A stretch of 12,369 nt of DNA. It comes from JBBIRT01 sp037441725. GTDB lineage: Bacteria > Desulfobacterota > BSN033 > UBA1163. The position numbers were made by a program, and so were the translations under genes. How positions within the stretch are numbered: position 1 is the first letter of the stretch; each line of letters starts with the position of its first letter. Under the pieces are notes generated by a model. The model did not search any database, had not been told where the DNA came from, and was given only the letters and a program-made list of their open reading frames with translations. The stretch covers positions 1 through 12,369 of the forward strand of contig JBBIRT010000093.1 of assembly GCA_037441725.1 (NCBI GenBank). The letters are read 5' to 3'. Positions 1-6,692 of the stretch are shown in pieces.

Positions 1-909
1 ATCATGAAAGATATTAGAACATTGAACCATGCAGCCAGGCATACAAGCATGTCCTGTGGATCCACCCCTGATCCTATTTAGTTCAATCATTTTATTGGCA
101 TTGATGTTTTGAAATTTCTCAAATGAACCCCAATGGTAGTTATAACTCGTAAGGCTTCCCCGTTCATGGTCGATGTTAATCATTCCTGGGGTCCCCATCT
201 TATGCATCATATCCCCATAAGGACCTGACTGGATGGCTTCAATGGCCTGCTTTACAGCGATACTGAATCCCTCAGGATCAGCAGCCCTCCGAAAGGAAGT
301 ACCGGTATCATCGACCACAATCGCCTTAAGGGCTTTAGCGCCCATGATCGCTCCAACACCTCCTCGGGCAGCATGGCGACATGGTCTTCCCTCCCGATCT
401 GTGACCCCTATCGTAGAATTGGCTAACTTCATCTCCCCCGCGCGGCCGATAATCATGATACCAATCTTATCTCCATATCGTCTTCGAAGCTTTTCACAGG
501 CCTCATAATTATCGAGACCGACGAGATCCCCTCCAGGTTCAAGTCTGATCTCATGGGAATCGATCCTTAGAATCTGCCAGTCCTCAGCCTTCCCCTCAAC
601 AAGGAGGGCTTGAATCCCCAATCGAGCCAATTGATGGCCGACTGTTCCTCCCACATTGGCTTCTTTAATCCCTCCGGTTAAAGGACTTTTCCCTCCCACG
701 GATAATCGTCCTGAGCTTGGAGCAATGGTTCCTGAAAGAAGACCAGGTGCAACGATTAAAACATTTTCTTTGGATAGAGGATGGATGGTGGGTGGGATAT
801 GTTCTGTCATCCAATAGTCAATAAACCCTCGGCCACCAAGGAGGATTCTCTGGGTAAAGGGTTCAACGATAATCCTCCCCTGTGCCATATCCACCTTAAT
901 CAGATTCAT
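1..909 (-). CDS. aor: Aldehyde ferredoxin oxidoreductase family protein (tungsten enzyme), N-terminal 303 residues, cut by window edge
   Basis: The reading frame opens with ATG at 909, 6 nt after the purine-rich AAAGGGAG, and stays open to the window edge. Seen: LGGRG at residues 24-28, then GLLSGTIAPSSGRLS at 56-70 and GKSPLTGG at 73-80, which match the AOR N-terminal domain that holds the tungsto-bispterin cofactor. A conserved RGGVGAIMGAKALKAI stretch lies further on. Near the edge, Cys289, Cys293 and Cys297 (CMPGCMVQC) form the cysteine cluster that, with a later Cys beyond the window, binds the [4Fe-4S] cluster. Full AORs are about 600 residues, so roughly half is present. The family interconverts aldehydes and carboxylic acids with ferredoxin. 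The gene starts 21 nt after the HAD gene and probably shares its transcript. The exact aldehyde cannot be read from sequence; it may act on the acid or aldehyde made by the upstream enzymes (inference). Confidence 0.9.
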   Translation of the reverse strand, partial: MNLIKVDMAQGRIIVEPFTQRILLGGRGFIDYWMTEHIPPTIHPLSKENVLIVAPGLLSGTIAPSSGRLSVGGKSPLTGGIKEANVGGTVGHQLARLGIQALLVEGKAEDWQILRIDSHEIRLEPGGDLVGLDNYEACEKLRRRYGDKIGIMIIGRAGEMKLANSTIGVTDREGRPCRHAARGGVGAIMGAKALKAIVVDDTGTSFRRAADPEGFSIAVKQAIEAIQSGPYGDMMHKMGTPGMINIDHERGSLTSYNYHWGSFEKFQNINANKMIELNRIRGGSTGHACMPGCMVQCSNIFHD

Positions 910-930
910 AGGACTCCCTTTCGTCAATCA

Positions 931-1644
931 TTAGATCGTTGATTCTATGATTTTAGTAATCCCATGGAGATCATCCACCTCATAATCATATCTTTCCCCT
1001 TCAATCTCTGGCGAAAAACGGTAAGGTCGATGAACCCATGCTCCTTTCATTCCAAAGGCCATGGCTCCCTGGACATCCCACTGTGGTCCAGCACAATAAA
1101 GTACATCCTTTGCCTCAAGACCTACTTTTTCTAACACCCAGCGGTATGCCCTCGGCGATGGCTTACAGCATTGACTCTTATCCATATCTCCAAGGAAGTC
1201 AGGACGAAACCCACCCAGCTTATCGACCATCATCGCTAAATATTCTGTCTCAACATTCGAATAAATAAGAATCTTCGTCATCTCTTTCTGCTTCATCAAT
1301 GCTGGCACCACATCTGGAAAGGGCTGAACCTCATCCCATAGATCTGTCATGAATCGAACATCGTCAGGGATTCCAGGAATATTGAAATGTTTAAAGGTAT
1401 AGACTAAGGAAACCCTGAGGCTTTCTGTAAATTTTCGATACTTCCCAAAAGCCGTTTTTAGATTCTCTCCATTGAGAAACTTAGCCCATTGTCTCCAAAA
1501 TTCTTCTGGATCCATTGAACTCTCATATTTCTTAAGAATATTCGAACTTGCCCTAATCCAAACTGAATCCCAGGCAAACAATGTATTTTTAGAATCGTAG
1601 AAAATGGCTTTTGGCCATCCCCTCTTTCCTGATTGAGTAGACAT
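931..1644 (-). CDS. HAD-superfamily hydrolase related to L-2-haloacid dehalogenases (type II)
   Basis: 237 residues, the usual length for type II haloacid dehalogenases. The HAD motifs are in order: nucleophile Asp17 in a DSKNT segment (DxxxT), Ser129-Asn130 (motif II), Lys161 in CCKPSP (motif III) and Asp190 in QWDVQGA, followed by the typical AFGMKGAWVHR ending. Arg51 in FWRQ lines up with the substrate/halide-binding Arg of L-2-haloacid dehalogenase. By comparison from memory, the SSNAWD-type segment before motif IV is AGPQWD here, so the usual Ser and Asn are replaced; this casts doubt on true dehalogenase activity. The family forms an Asp-ester intermediate and hydrolyses C-halogen or phosphoester bonds in the cytoplasm. 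Start ATG 1644 has AAGGGGG about 9 nt upstream. It lies 67 nt after grdA and 21 nt before aor. It may be a 2-haloacid dehalogenase, a phosphatase or a related hydrolase; the substrate is unknown. Confidence 0.85.
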   Translation of the reverse strand: MSTQSGKRGWPKAIFYDSKNTLFAWDSVWIRASSNILKKYESSMDPEEFWRQWAKFLNGENLKTAFGKYRKFTESLRVSLVYTFKHFNIPGIPDDVRFMTDLWDEVQPFPDVVPALMKQKEMTKILIYSNVETEYLAMMVDKLGGFRPDFLGDMDKSQCCKPSPRAYRWVLEKVGLEAKDVLYCAGPQWDVQGAMAFGMKGAWVHRPYRFSPEIEGERYDYEVDDLHGITKIIESTI

Positions 1645-1711
1645 CCCTATTGTCCCCCTTCTTTTTTAAATACCTCCCGATGAAAAAATCTTTTTATCAA
1701 ACGGCTTTTCA

Positions 1712-2170
1712 TTAAGTCTTATTTCGAACTCGATTTAGACCCTCAGCAATCTTCTCTACATCCAAAGCAATCTCCATAATGGATAGATGCTCCTTCCGAA
1801 CCTCCGGATCAATCTGCGCCAAGATCTCAGGCTCCATGATATGGTACACCGGAAGCTCCAAGGCTACCCCTGCCAACGGCCCTGCCCACGTTGGATCTCC
1901 ATGGGTCACCGTCTCCGCATAGAGCTCCGCACTGTCAGCATCTGGCGCCCCAATGATCACGACCAAATCCTCTTTCCCATTCTCCTCGACTACCCGCTTT
2001 ATGCTCTCTTGACCCTCCAGATCAAGTGCCCCAGCAGCCGTTCAAACAAAACACTGCGTCTGGACCAACAGAGGTTCCGCCCCGGCACTCCTCACACACT
2101 CCGCTATCGCCTGCCCCTGTATTCCATCCCGCTCCCCTAATATAATCACTCTCTTTCCTTTTAATTGCAT
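1712..2170 (-). CDS. grdA: Glycine/sarcosine/betaine reductase selenoprotein A, Sec at codon 43 (in-frame UGA)
   Basis: 152 residues once the in-frame TGA at 2044-2042 is read as selenocysteine. Standard gene calling would show only a 3' fragment. Seen: the N-terminus MQLKGKRVIILGERDG, then CFVU (Cys40-x2-Sec43) followed by TAAGALDLEGQ, then AETVTHGDPTWAGPLAGV and MEIALDVEKIAEGL; these are GrdA signatures, and the family is about 158 residues long. In known systems GrdA receives a carboxymethyl group from protein B as a Se-carboxymethyl selenoether and passes it to protein C, leaving a mixed Se-S bond that thioredoxin reduces. The CxxU pair needed for this is intact. ATG 2170 follows a GGGGGAG ribosome binding site; an ATG at 2177 is out of frame. 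A hairpin 15 nt after the UGA fits a bacterial SECIS. The gene lies 19 nt after trxA, as expected for functional partners. Confidence 0.96.
2008..2026 (-). promoter_or_regulatory. Candidate SECIS hairpin for grdA Sec43
   Basis: The RNA starting 16 nt after the UGA can form a perfect 19-nt hairpin: a 7-bp stem (CUUGAUC pairing with GGUCAAG, including one U-G pair) closed by the loop UGGAG. The loop begins 22 nt after the UGA and has G as its second base, matching the general bacterial SECIS pattern of a short apical loop with an early G at suitable distance. It would recruit SelB-Sec-tRNA to recode the UGA. The fold was done by eye, not by energy calculation. Confidence 0.7.
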
Positions 2171-2189
2171 CGCGCATCTCCCCCTTATC

Positions 2190-2510
2190 CTATAAAATTA
2201 TTCTCTTGATCGCCTCCATAATCTCAGCTTCGGTAAGGCCCTCTCCAGTAAGACGATTGACCTCCACTCCGTCCTTATAAAGGAGAAACGTGGGGAGACC
2301 CATCACCTTCAGCCTGGCACATAACATTCGATTCCCTGCCGCATTGACCTTGGCCACCCTCAGCCTTCCTGCATATTCCCTCTCTATATTCTCCACCAAT
2401 GGCATCAAGGCCAAACAAGGCTTACACTGAGGCCCCCAAAAATCCACCAACACCGGCTCCTTTGAATTTGTTATCTCAATCTCATAATTATCACGATTCA
2501 GCTCAATCAT
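2190..2510 (-). CDS. trxA: Thioredoxin with CKPC active site, Grd-associated
   Basis: 106 residues, a single thioredoxin fold and the usual thioredoxin length. Seen: VLVDFWGPQCKPC at 20-32, with redox Cys29 and Cys32, the buried Asp at 23, and cis-Pro73 in GLPTF. The active site reads CKPC in place of the common CGPC, and the tryptophan normally just before the first Cys is displaced by GPQ. From known systems, thioredoxins linked to clostridial grd operons also carry non-standard CxPC sites and reduce the Se-S bond of GrdA after each turnover. Its place between grdC and grdA supports the same role. The start overlaps the grdC stop by 4 nt (ATGA), suggesting translational coupling. No thioredoxin reductase gene is present in the window, so electrons must come from a reductase encoded elsewhere. 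Confidence 0.93.
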   Translation of the reverse strand: MIELNRDNYEIEITNSKEPVLVDFWGPQCKPCLALMPLVENIEREYAGRLRVAKVNAAGNRMLCARLKVMGLPTFLLYKDGVEVNRLTGEGLTEAEIMEAIKRIIL

Positions 2511-2965
2511 GAATCAACCCCCTTCCCATCATTCCTCTCTAAGATAAATGAAATCCCATCTGAAAGCTGGGTCATCCTGCCTAAGAATAGGCTCCCCTTA
2601 GCTAAAAACATCGCCCGGTTCATCTTCCCTGCCATCATCTTATCCCCAGCAAAACCAAGATAAGGTACAGCGGAAGCAACATGGCCCTGGGTGGGTGAAA
2701 ACCCAGGCATTCCATAAACCTCAACAAAACGCTCAAGCTCGCTCCGATCAATCTCATTCCGAAGAATGGCAAAACTTCCTATGGTCCGATAATTCGTTCG
2801 GGGAACATTACCACTCCCCTGAGGCTCTGTAATCTCCGGGTTATGCATCTCTGTTGCATATTTGTCAACCTGGGTAAGTTTCAACCCCAATCGATCAAGG
2901 GGATCGACCACTAAATTATGAAGTATTGCCTGTTGGGCTGATCCTGCACTGATCTGATGCTTCCC
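2507..2965 (-). CDS. grdC: GrdC-like protein C subunit beta, C-terminal part (shifted one frame from the N-terminal part)
   Basis: This frame continues grdC after the apparent frameshift. Read from the G run at 2965-2963 it gives GKHQISAGSAQQAILHN, then LKLTQVDKYATEMHNPEIT, a central FSPTQGHVASAVPYLGF and KGSLFLGRMTQLSDGISF, all of which match the C-terminal third of GrdC. The nearest possible start inside this frame is GTG at 2911, which overlaps the stop of the N-terminal part, but no family member starts there and the conserved sequence extends upstream of it. So this is most likely not an independent gene. Joined with the N-terminal part through one added base, the protein would be 486 residues, against about 510 in clostridial GrdC. 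It ends in TGA overlapping the trxA ATG. Confidence 0.85.
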   Translation of the reverse strand, partial: GKHQISAGSAQQAILHNLVVDPLDRLGLKLTQVDKYATEMHNPEITEPQGSGNVPRTNYRTIGSFAILRNEIDRSELERFVEVYGMPGFSPTQGHVASAVPYLGFAGDKMMAGKMNRAMFLAKGSLFLGRMTQLSDGISFILERNDGKGVDS

Positions 2966-3966
2966 AATCGAATCACAGGGCTTCTTCCATCATCAACACT
3001 GATCCAAATGGCCAATGCACCTAAAACATCCTCTAAAATGGGCATCTGATGACGTAAATGACCATGAAACTTCATCCCCAATTTCGGCAAAGACCCTCCC
3101 CCCACCACTACGACATTCTTAAATATCCCTGAGGATACAAGGCCTGCTCCAACCACCATTGCATGGACAGGTCCACAGCAAAATGCCTTCACATCTGATC
3201 CCGTAGCCCTGATGCATCCGCACAACTCTCCAATGGCCTTCGACATGCTCCCCCCACCTCGATTATATCGATCCCCTACGGCCTCCTCTCCGCACCCAAG
3301 AAGATAATCAATCTCTTCGGGTCGACCCATCCTTTTTGTCAAATGTCTCAATGCCAACGCACCAGAGGCCCGACTCGATAAATTCTCTAAAAGGACCTCT
3401 GGAACTAACGCACTGTCCTCTTCATGAGCAGGCTGGATACAACCAATCAACCGATCTCCCTGAACATAAAGGGGTAAGGCATGATTCTTCTTGATCCTCT
3501 CCAAAACTTGGGATGAAGGGACTCCCTTTCCAAGCCTTTTTAAATCCTCTTTATGAAATAATGGGTGCTCGGATAAGGATAGGTTAATCTCTCGAACAAA
3601 CCCTTCCACTAAAAGAATCAAATCAAACTCATCACATATCTTAAGCATCCCATAGAACTCCTCCTCGGGCATTATCTCTCCATACATTCCCCTCCTTGAA
3701 GCCTGAGCCATGGGATGCTGATACCAGGGCAAGGGGATCTTCCGCAACTCATCCGGATCAAGGTTTCCTATGAATACCTGATTGGGAGGATAGGCAACGG
3801 CTTGCTCAAATCTCTGCAAATGTCCCAAAATTGGAGCTAATATGGAAGGATCCTTTAAAATCTCTCTCGATGGTTTGGACCCGTGACGAACCATCGAAGG
3901 GACATGGGCCAAAAAATAGGAGACTCCCTTCACGACAGGTTTAAAATTTTCGTTCTTGATAGACAT
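2911..3966 (-). CDS. grdC: Glycine/sarcosine/betaine reductase component C subunit beta (GrdC), N-terminal part; truncated by apparent frameshift
   Basis: 351 codons, of which about 334 are family sequence and the last 17 are out-of-frame. GrdC resembles thiolase/ketoacyl-synthase-III folds and, with GrdD, forms protein C, which takes the carboxymethyl group from GrdA and releases acetyl phosphate. Seen: VVKGVSYFLAHVPSMVRHG at 11-29, PNQVFIGNL at 61-69, PWYQHP at 80-85, GEIMPEEEF at 96-104, RGGGSMSKAIGELCG at 236-250, and AFCCGPVHAMV at 261-271 with Cys263/Cys264 at the place of a conserved family Cys, followed by VVVVGGGSLPKLGM. Start ATG 3966 has AGAAAGGG upstream and lies 62 nt after grdB. 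Family similarity switches frame near the GGG at 2965-2963, a loss of one base relative to an intact gene; it may be a homopolymer sequencing error or a real mutation. Confidence 0.9.
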   Translation of the reverse strand: MSIKNENFKPVVKGVSYFLAHVPSMVRHGSKPSREILKDPSILAPILGHLQRFEQAVAYPPNQVFIGNLDPDELRKIPLPWYQHPMAQASRRGMYGEIMPEEEFYGMLKICDEFDLILLVEGFVREINLSLSEHPLFHKEDLKRLGKGVPSSQVLERIKKNHALPLYVQGDRLIGCIQPAHEEDSALVPEVLLENLSSRASGALALRHLTKRMGRPEEIDYLLGCGEEAVGDRYNRGGGSMSKAIGELCGCIRATGSDVKAFCCGPVHAMVVGAGLVSSGIFKNVVVVGGGSLPKLGMKFHGHLRHQMPILEDVLGALAIWISVDDGRSPVIRLGSIRSVQDQPNRQYFII

Positions 3967-4028
3967 CGTTTCGTTCCCTTTCTATACCGATATGGATTGA
4001 CCTTCGAGTGTATAAAACTTGCTTTGAT

Positions 4029-5315
4029 TTAACGTTGTAATGACCTCAAAGCCTGTTCTATGATCCCTCTCCGAAAGGCCTTTTCCTCAACTGCATCCAG
4101 ATTAGGATTCCCCACAGGATGAACGACACTGGCAGCTGAGATAATTCGATTCGATCCCACCATTCGAGCCACCGGGGTGAGGGCACAAATATGAGCTGTA
4201 GGCAATCCAACCCTTTCCAATTCTTTGGTAAGCACTGCACCGCAGCGCGTGCTGCTGCCTCAAGTTGAGGTTAATATCACTCCAGACACCCCATCCCCTT
4301 TAAGCTCTCTGGCTATGGCTCGGCCCATCTTTTTCACATTCTCAACAATATTTACTGCCCCTGTAGTGGAATAGAACCTTTCATATAACTTTCCAATCAC
4401 CCCTTCTCTCTCTAAATCTCTCATGACATCCAATGGAACCAACCGATGAGGATCCTGGAGCACGAATACCGGAGTATACCCAACATGATTGACTTCATAG
4501 TCATTAGGATTTAAGACATCCATCCCCTTAATACTATAAGAACCAAAACGTGTGGCTGCCCTGGCCTCAATCCGATCCGGATTCCCTTTAGGAACCAGCC
4601 CCCCATCGGTGACCAAAGCTATGATGGCAGAACGGAGATCTTCAATCCCTGGGGCTGGCCCTACCCGATCATATTTGGGTAAGATCACCTCTGACCTAAA
4701 ATCCTCCCCACGGAGCTTGGCTAAAAGCATCGAAACCACTCTTTCCGCACCCGTACGGTCTGAAATTTCATTGACAAGATAACCCCGAGGAAAATATCCC
4801 TCCACAGAAGGTTTGCCAATCTCTTCATGATTTAGAAGTTTAAATAAAATGTTTACCATCCTTGATACAGCCTCACCCATCCTTCTTGCTGAATCCTCTG
4901 TCTCGATGATGTAAACATCCCTCTTATAAAGATCTACCCCAGGATTCTCCTTAAACATTCCTGTTACCGCCGGAATCCCTAACTGGTTCTGAACCGCTTG
5001 ACAAACCGCACCACAGGCAATTCCATAGCGCCCTGCATCAAAGGCTGGCCCTGCAATGACTGCATCGGGTTGATGGGGTTTCATTAAACCAATGACCTCC
5101 CCCGTGGCCTTCTCAATCCTTTCTGAAAAATAGTTATCCCCACAAAGGATGGTCGCAACCACCTCACCCTGCTTACCCAAAGCCTCCTGGATGGCCCTCC
5201 CAGGCCCTACCGCCCCTAACCTTACTTGTGGCCCCACATGGGCCTTATCCTCACCCCCAACCCCTCCAAAGAATTGATTTAAATAATGAACGATTTTCAA
5301 AGACCTTCTTTCCAT
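4029..5315 (-). CDS. grdB: Glycine/sarcosine/betaine reductase component B gamma subunit, selenoprotein (Sec at codon 352)
   Basis: 428 residues once the in-frame TGA at 4262-4260 is read as Sec. Standard calling stops there and gives two pieces. Seen: KIVHYLNQFFGGVGGEDKA near the N-terminus, ILCGDNYFSE, AGPAFDAGRYGIACGAVC, NPGVDLY, VTDGGLVPKGNPDRIE, then VILTSTUGSSTRCGAVLTKE and VGSNRI and HPVGNP after the UGA. All match GrdB/GrdF/GrdH, usually about 436 residues with Sec near 350. In known systems this subunit, with GrdE, binds the amine substrate and moves its carboxymethyl group to GrdA. I place the start at ATG 5315, preceded by AGGAG, because family members begin there; an in-frame ATG at 5396 overlaps grdE and adds 27 unrelated residues. 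Odd: the classical UxxCxxC has Ser in place of its first Cys here. It could be glycine-, sarcosine-, betaine- or other-substrate-specific; sequence alone does not decide. Confidence 0.95.
4231..4253 (-). promoter_or_regulatory. Candidate SECIS hairpin for grdB Sec352
   Basis: Starting 7 nt after the UGA, the RNA folds into AGCAC-GCGC, loop UGCG, GUGC-A-GUGCU: nine base pairs (one G-U) with a single bulged A and a four-base loop. The loop starts 15 nt after the UGA and has G as its second base, as in bacterial SECIS elements. A competing 5-bp pairing (GCAGC with GCUGC) overlaps it but is weaker. Fold made by eye. Confidence 0.65.
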
Positions 5316-5361
5316 ATATAAACTCCTGTGAGTAGGGATTGAATATTTGGAATAACGAGAA

Positions 5362-6660
5362 TCAATACTGAATGGCTGTAAGTTTTGAATCTCCAATTTG
5401 ACTAAGTACCCCTTTCATCATGTTGAGAGGGATTTTAATCTCTCCTTGGACTTGGGGGATTTCTTTCTTTGAAAGAAGCTCCCCAATAATTCTATGAGTC
5501 GGGGGTAAGGTGACTAGGGCATGAGGGGTTCCAAGGCTTACAAGTGTATCAACCTTAGGAAGGTTAAATAAGACAATACTATCACCTCCCTCAAGAACGG
5601 TTGGATAATGGACCAATGCCATAGAGGTTTTAACTCCCGTCTCTTCACATCTCTGTGCAGTGAGTGCCATGGCTACCTCTGGGATTCCCCCTCCACATTT
5701 AGTCAAAATAGCCCCTTCTGCTCCGAGCACCCACTTGACCAGATTTGCTGTCATGGTTGCTGCCCTTTCATTCTCCTGCAAGTTGTCATGAGCCACATTA
5801 ATGATGACCCCTGCAAAATACAATTCTTTCCCATGCCTTCGGTATAACTCTTTAATGATGGAATGGTTTTGTAATCCATACACCTCAATATCCATCGATC
5901 GATAGGGGGTAACCATCGCTCCATCTAAGATTTCATTAGGATGGATAATCGTGGGAGCAATCCTTTCGGCACCGCATCCATATAAAATTGGATATCCAGG
6001 AATGCTTTCAAACTGACCCGAAACAAATTGAAAGATATAAGCAACTCCTGGTAAATTACCAAATCCCTTTGAAATCTTTGTGAGGGGAGGAAGATTGTAT
6101 ACTTCAATCTCATCCGGTGTTAAATTGACTCCGGCCCTGGCCAGATAGACAGCTGCCTTTAATCCAGCAATCTTAAGAGCAATTCGATAATCATGAAGGT
6201 TAACTCCCTCAGCAGGCCATGGGATGATCACAAGGTTGTGGGTCTTCCCATAGATACTCAACTCCGCTCCAGGACCTGACATATCGATGATGGCCCCATG
6301 ATTGGGCATGCCAGGTTGCATGGGAGGATCTTCAGCGCGGCGATATTCGCTAAGAACGACTGCTGTGTTACGGAGCACACAGGTACTTCCTTGGCCAACC
6401 ATCCCATGTTTTCCTAAAGCTCCAGGGAAATCAACCCCTCCATCCTTTTTAGCCCTTGGTTCAATCACATCCGTAACTTGAATAATCCTGCTCTTCTCTC
6501 CTGGATGGGTAATTTCAACTCCAATCTGACCAAGCCTTTTATCCTCTTTCAATATTTCTTGAAGCTCTTGCCGATTAACAAATAGTATTCCTTTATCAAT
6601 AGATGTCTTTTCTGCAAATTGAATATCTTTTATATGAATAATATCAAGTTGGAGTCTCAT
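5362..6660 (-). CDS. grdE: Glycine/sarcosine/betaine reductase component B alpha/beta proprotein homologue, pyruvoyl cysteine not conserved
   Basis: 432 residues, close to the ~428 of GrdE. Seen: IHIKDIQFAEKTSIDKGILFVN at 9-29, DVIEPRAKKDG at 64-74, DMSGPGAE at 126-133, HDYRIALKIAGLKAA at 156-170, PDEIEVYNLPPL at 182-193, APTIIHPNEILDGAMV at 235-250, ELYRRHGKELYFAGVII at 271-287 and the VTLPPTHRIIG ending. GrdE proproteins are cleaved at an internal Cys (Cys242 in Clostridium sticklandii, from memory), creating a pyruvoyl group on the alpha chain that is thought to bind the amino substrate. In my alignment that position, eight residues after the D of DGA, is Arg254, with Ser255 next and no Cys until 322. 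The protein may remain uncleaved or use Ser255. Start ATG 6660 has AAAGGA upstream; it lies 32 nt after dctM and 46 nt before grdB. Confidence 0.92.
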   Translation of the reverse strand: MRLQLDIIHIKDIQFAEKTSIDKGILFVNRQELQEILKEDKRLGQIGVEITHPGEKSRIIQVTDVIEPRAKKDGGVDFPGALGKHGMVGQGSTCVLRNTAVVLSEYRRAEDPPMQPGMPNHGAIIDMSGPGAELSIYGKTHNLVIIPWPAEGVNLHDYRIALKIAGLKAAVYLARAGVNLTPDEIEVYNLPPLTKISKGFGNLPGVAYIFQFVSGQFESIPGYPILYGCGAERIAPTIIHPNEILDGAMVTPYRSMDIEVYGLQNHSIIKELYRRHGKELYFAGVIINVAHDNLQENERAATMTANLVKWVLGAEGAILTKCGGGIPEVAMALTAQRCEETGVKTSMALVHYPTVLEGGDSIVLFNLPKVDTLVSLGTPHALVTLPPTHRIIGELLSKKEIPQVQGEIKIPLNMMKGVLSQIGDSKLTAIQY

Positions 6661-6692
6661 CGATCTTGTCCTTTTACTGATTTTTTCACTAA

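Noticed and set aside
233..508. Plus-strand open frame of 91 codons
   Set aside because: It lies antisense to the conserved AOR coding sequence and its product has no recognisable domain.
1645..1711. Terminator between grdA and the HAD gene (A-run and T-run with GA loop)
   Set aside because: The pairing is only weak A-T bases without a GC stem and the next gene follows closely on the same strand.
1787..2140. Plus-strand open frame of 117 codons
   Set aside because: It is antisense to grdA, including the recoded UGA region; grdA conservation explains the open frame.
2905..2975. Programmed -1 frameshift in grdC
   Set aside because: No canonical slippery heptamer is visible in the overlap window, and a missing G in a short G run is a simpler explanation; kept only as a minor possibility.
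4058..4240. Minus-strand frame of 60 codons overlapping the 3' end of grdB
   Set aside because: Out of frame with the conserved GrdB C-terminus, which already accounts for this stretch.
4260..4262. UGA as a real stop, making grdB a pseudogene
   Set aside because: Conserved GrdB sequence continues in frame, the UGA sits at the known Sec position and a SECIS-like hairpin follows; UGA as stop in neighbouring genes rules out a code change.
5316..5396. Longer grdB start at ATG 5396
   Set aside because: It overlaps the end of grdE, adds 27 residues without GrdB similarity, and ATG 5315 has a well-placed AGGAG.
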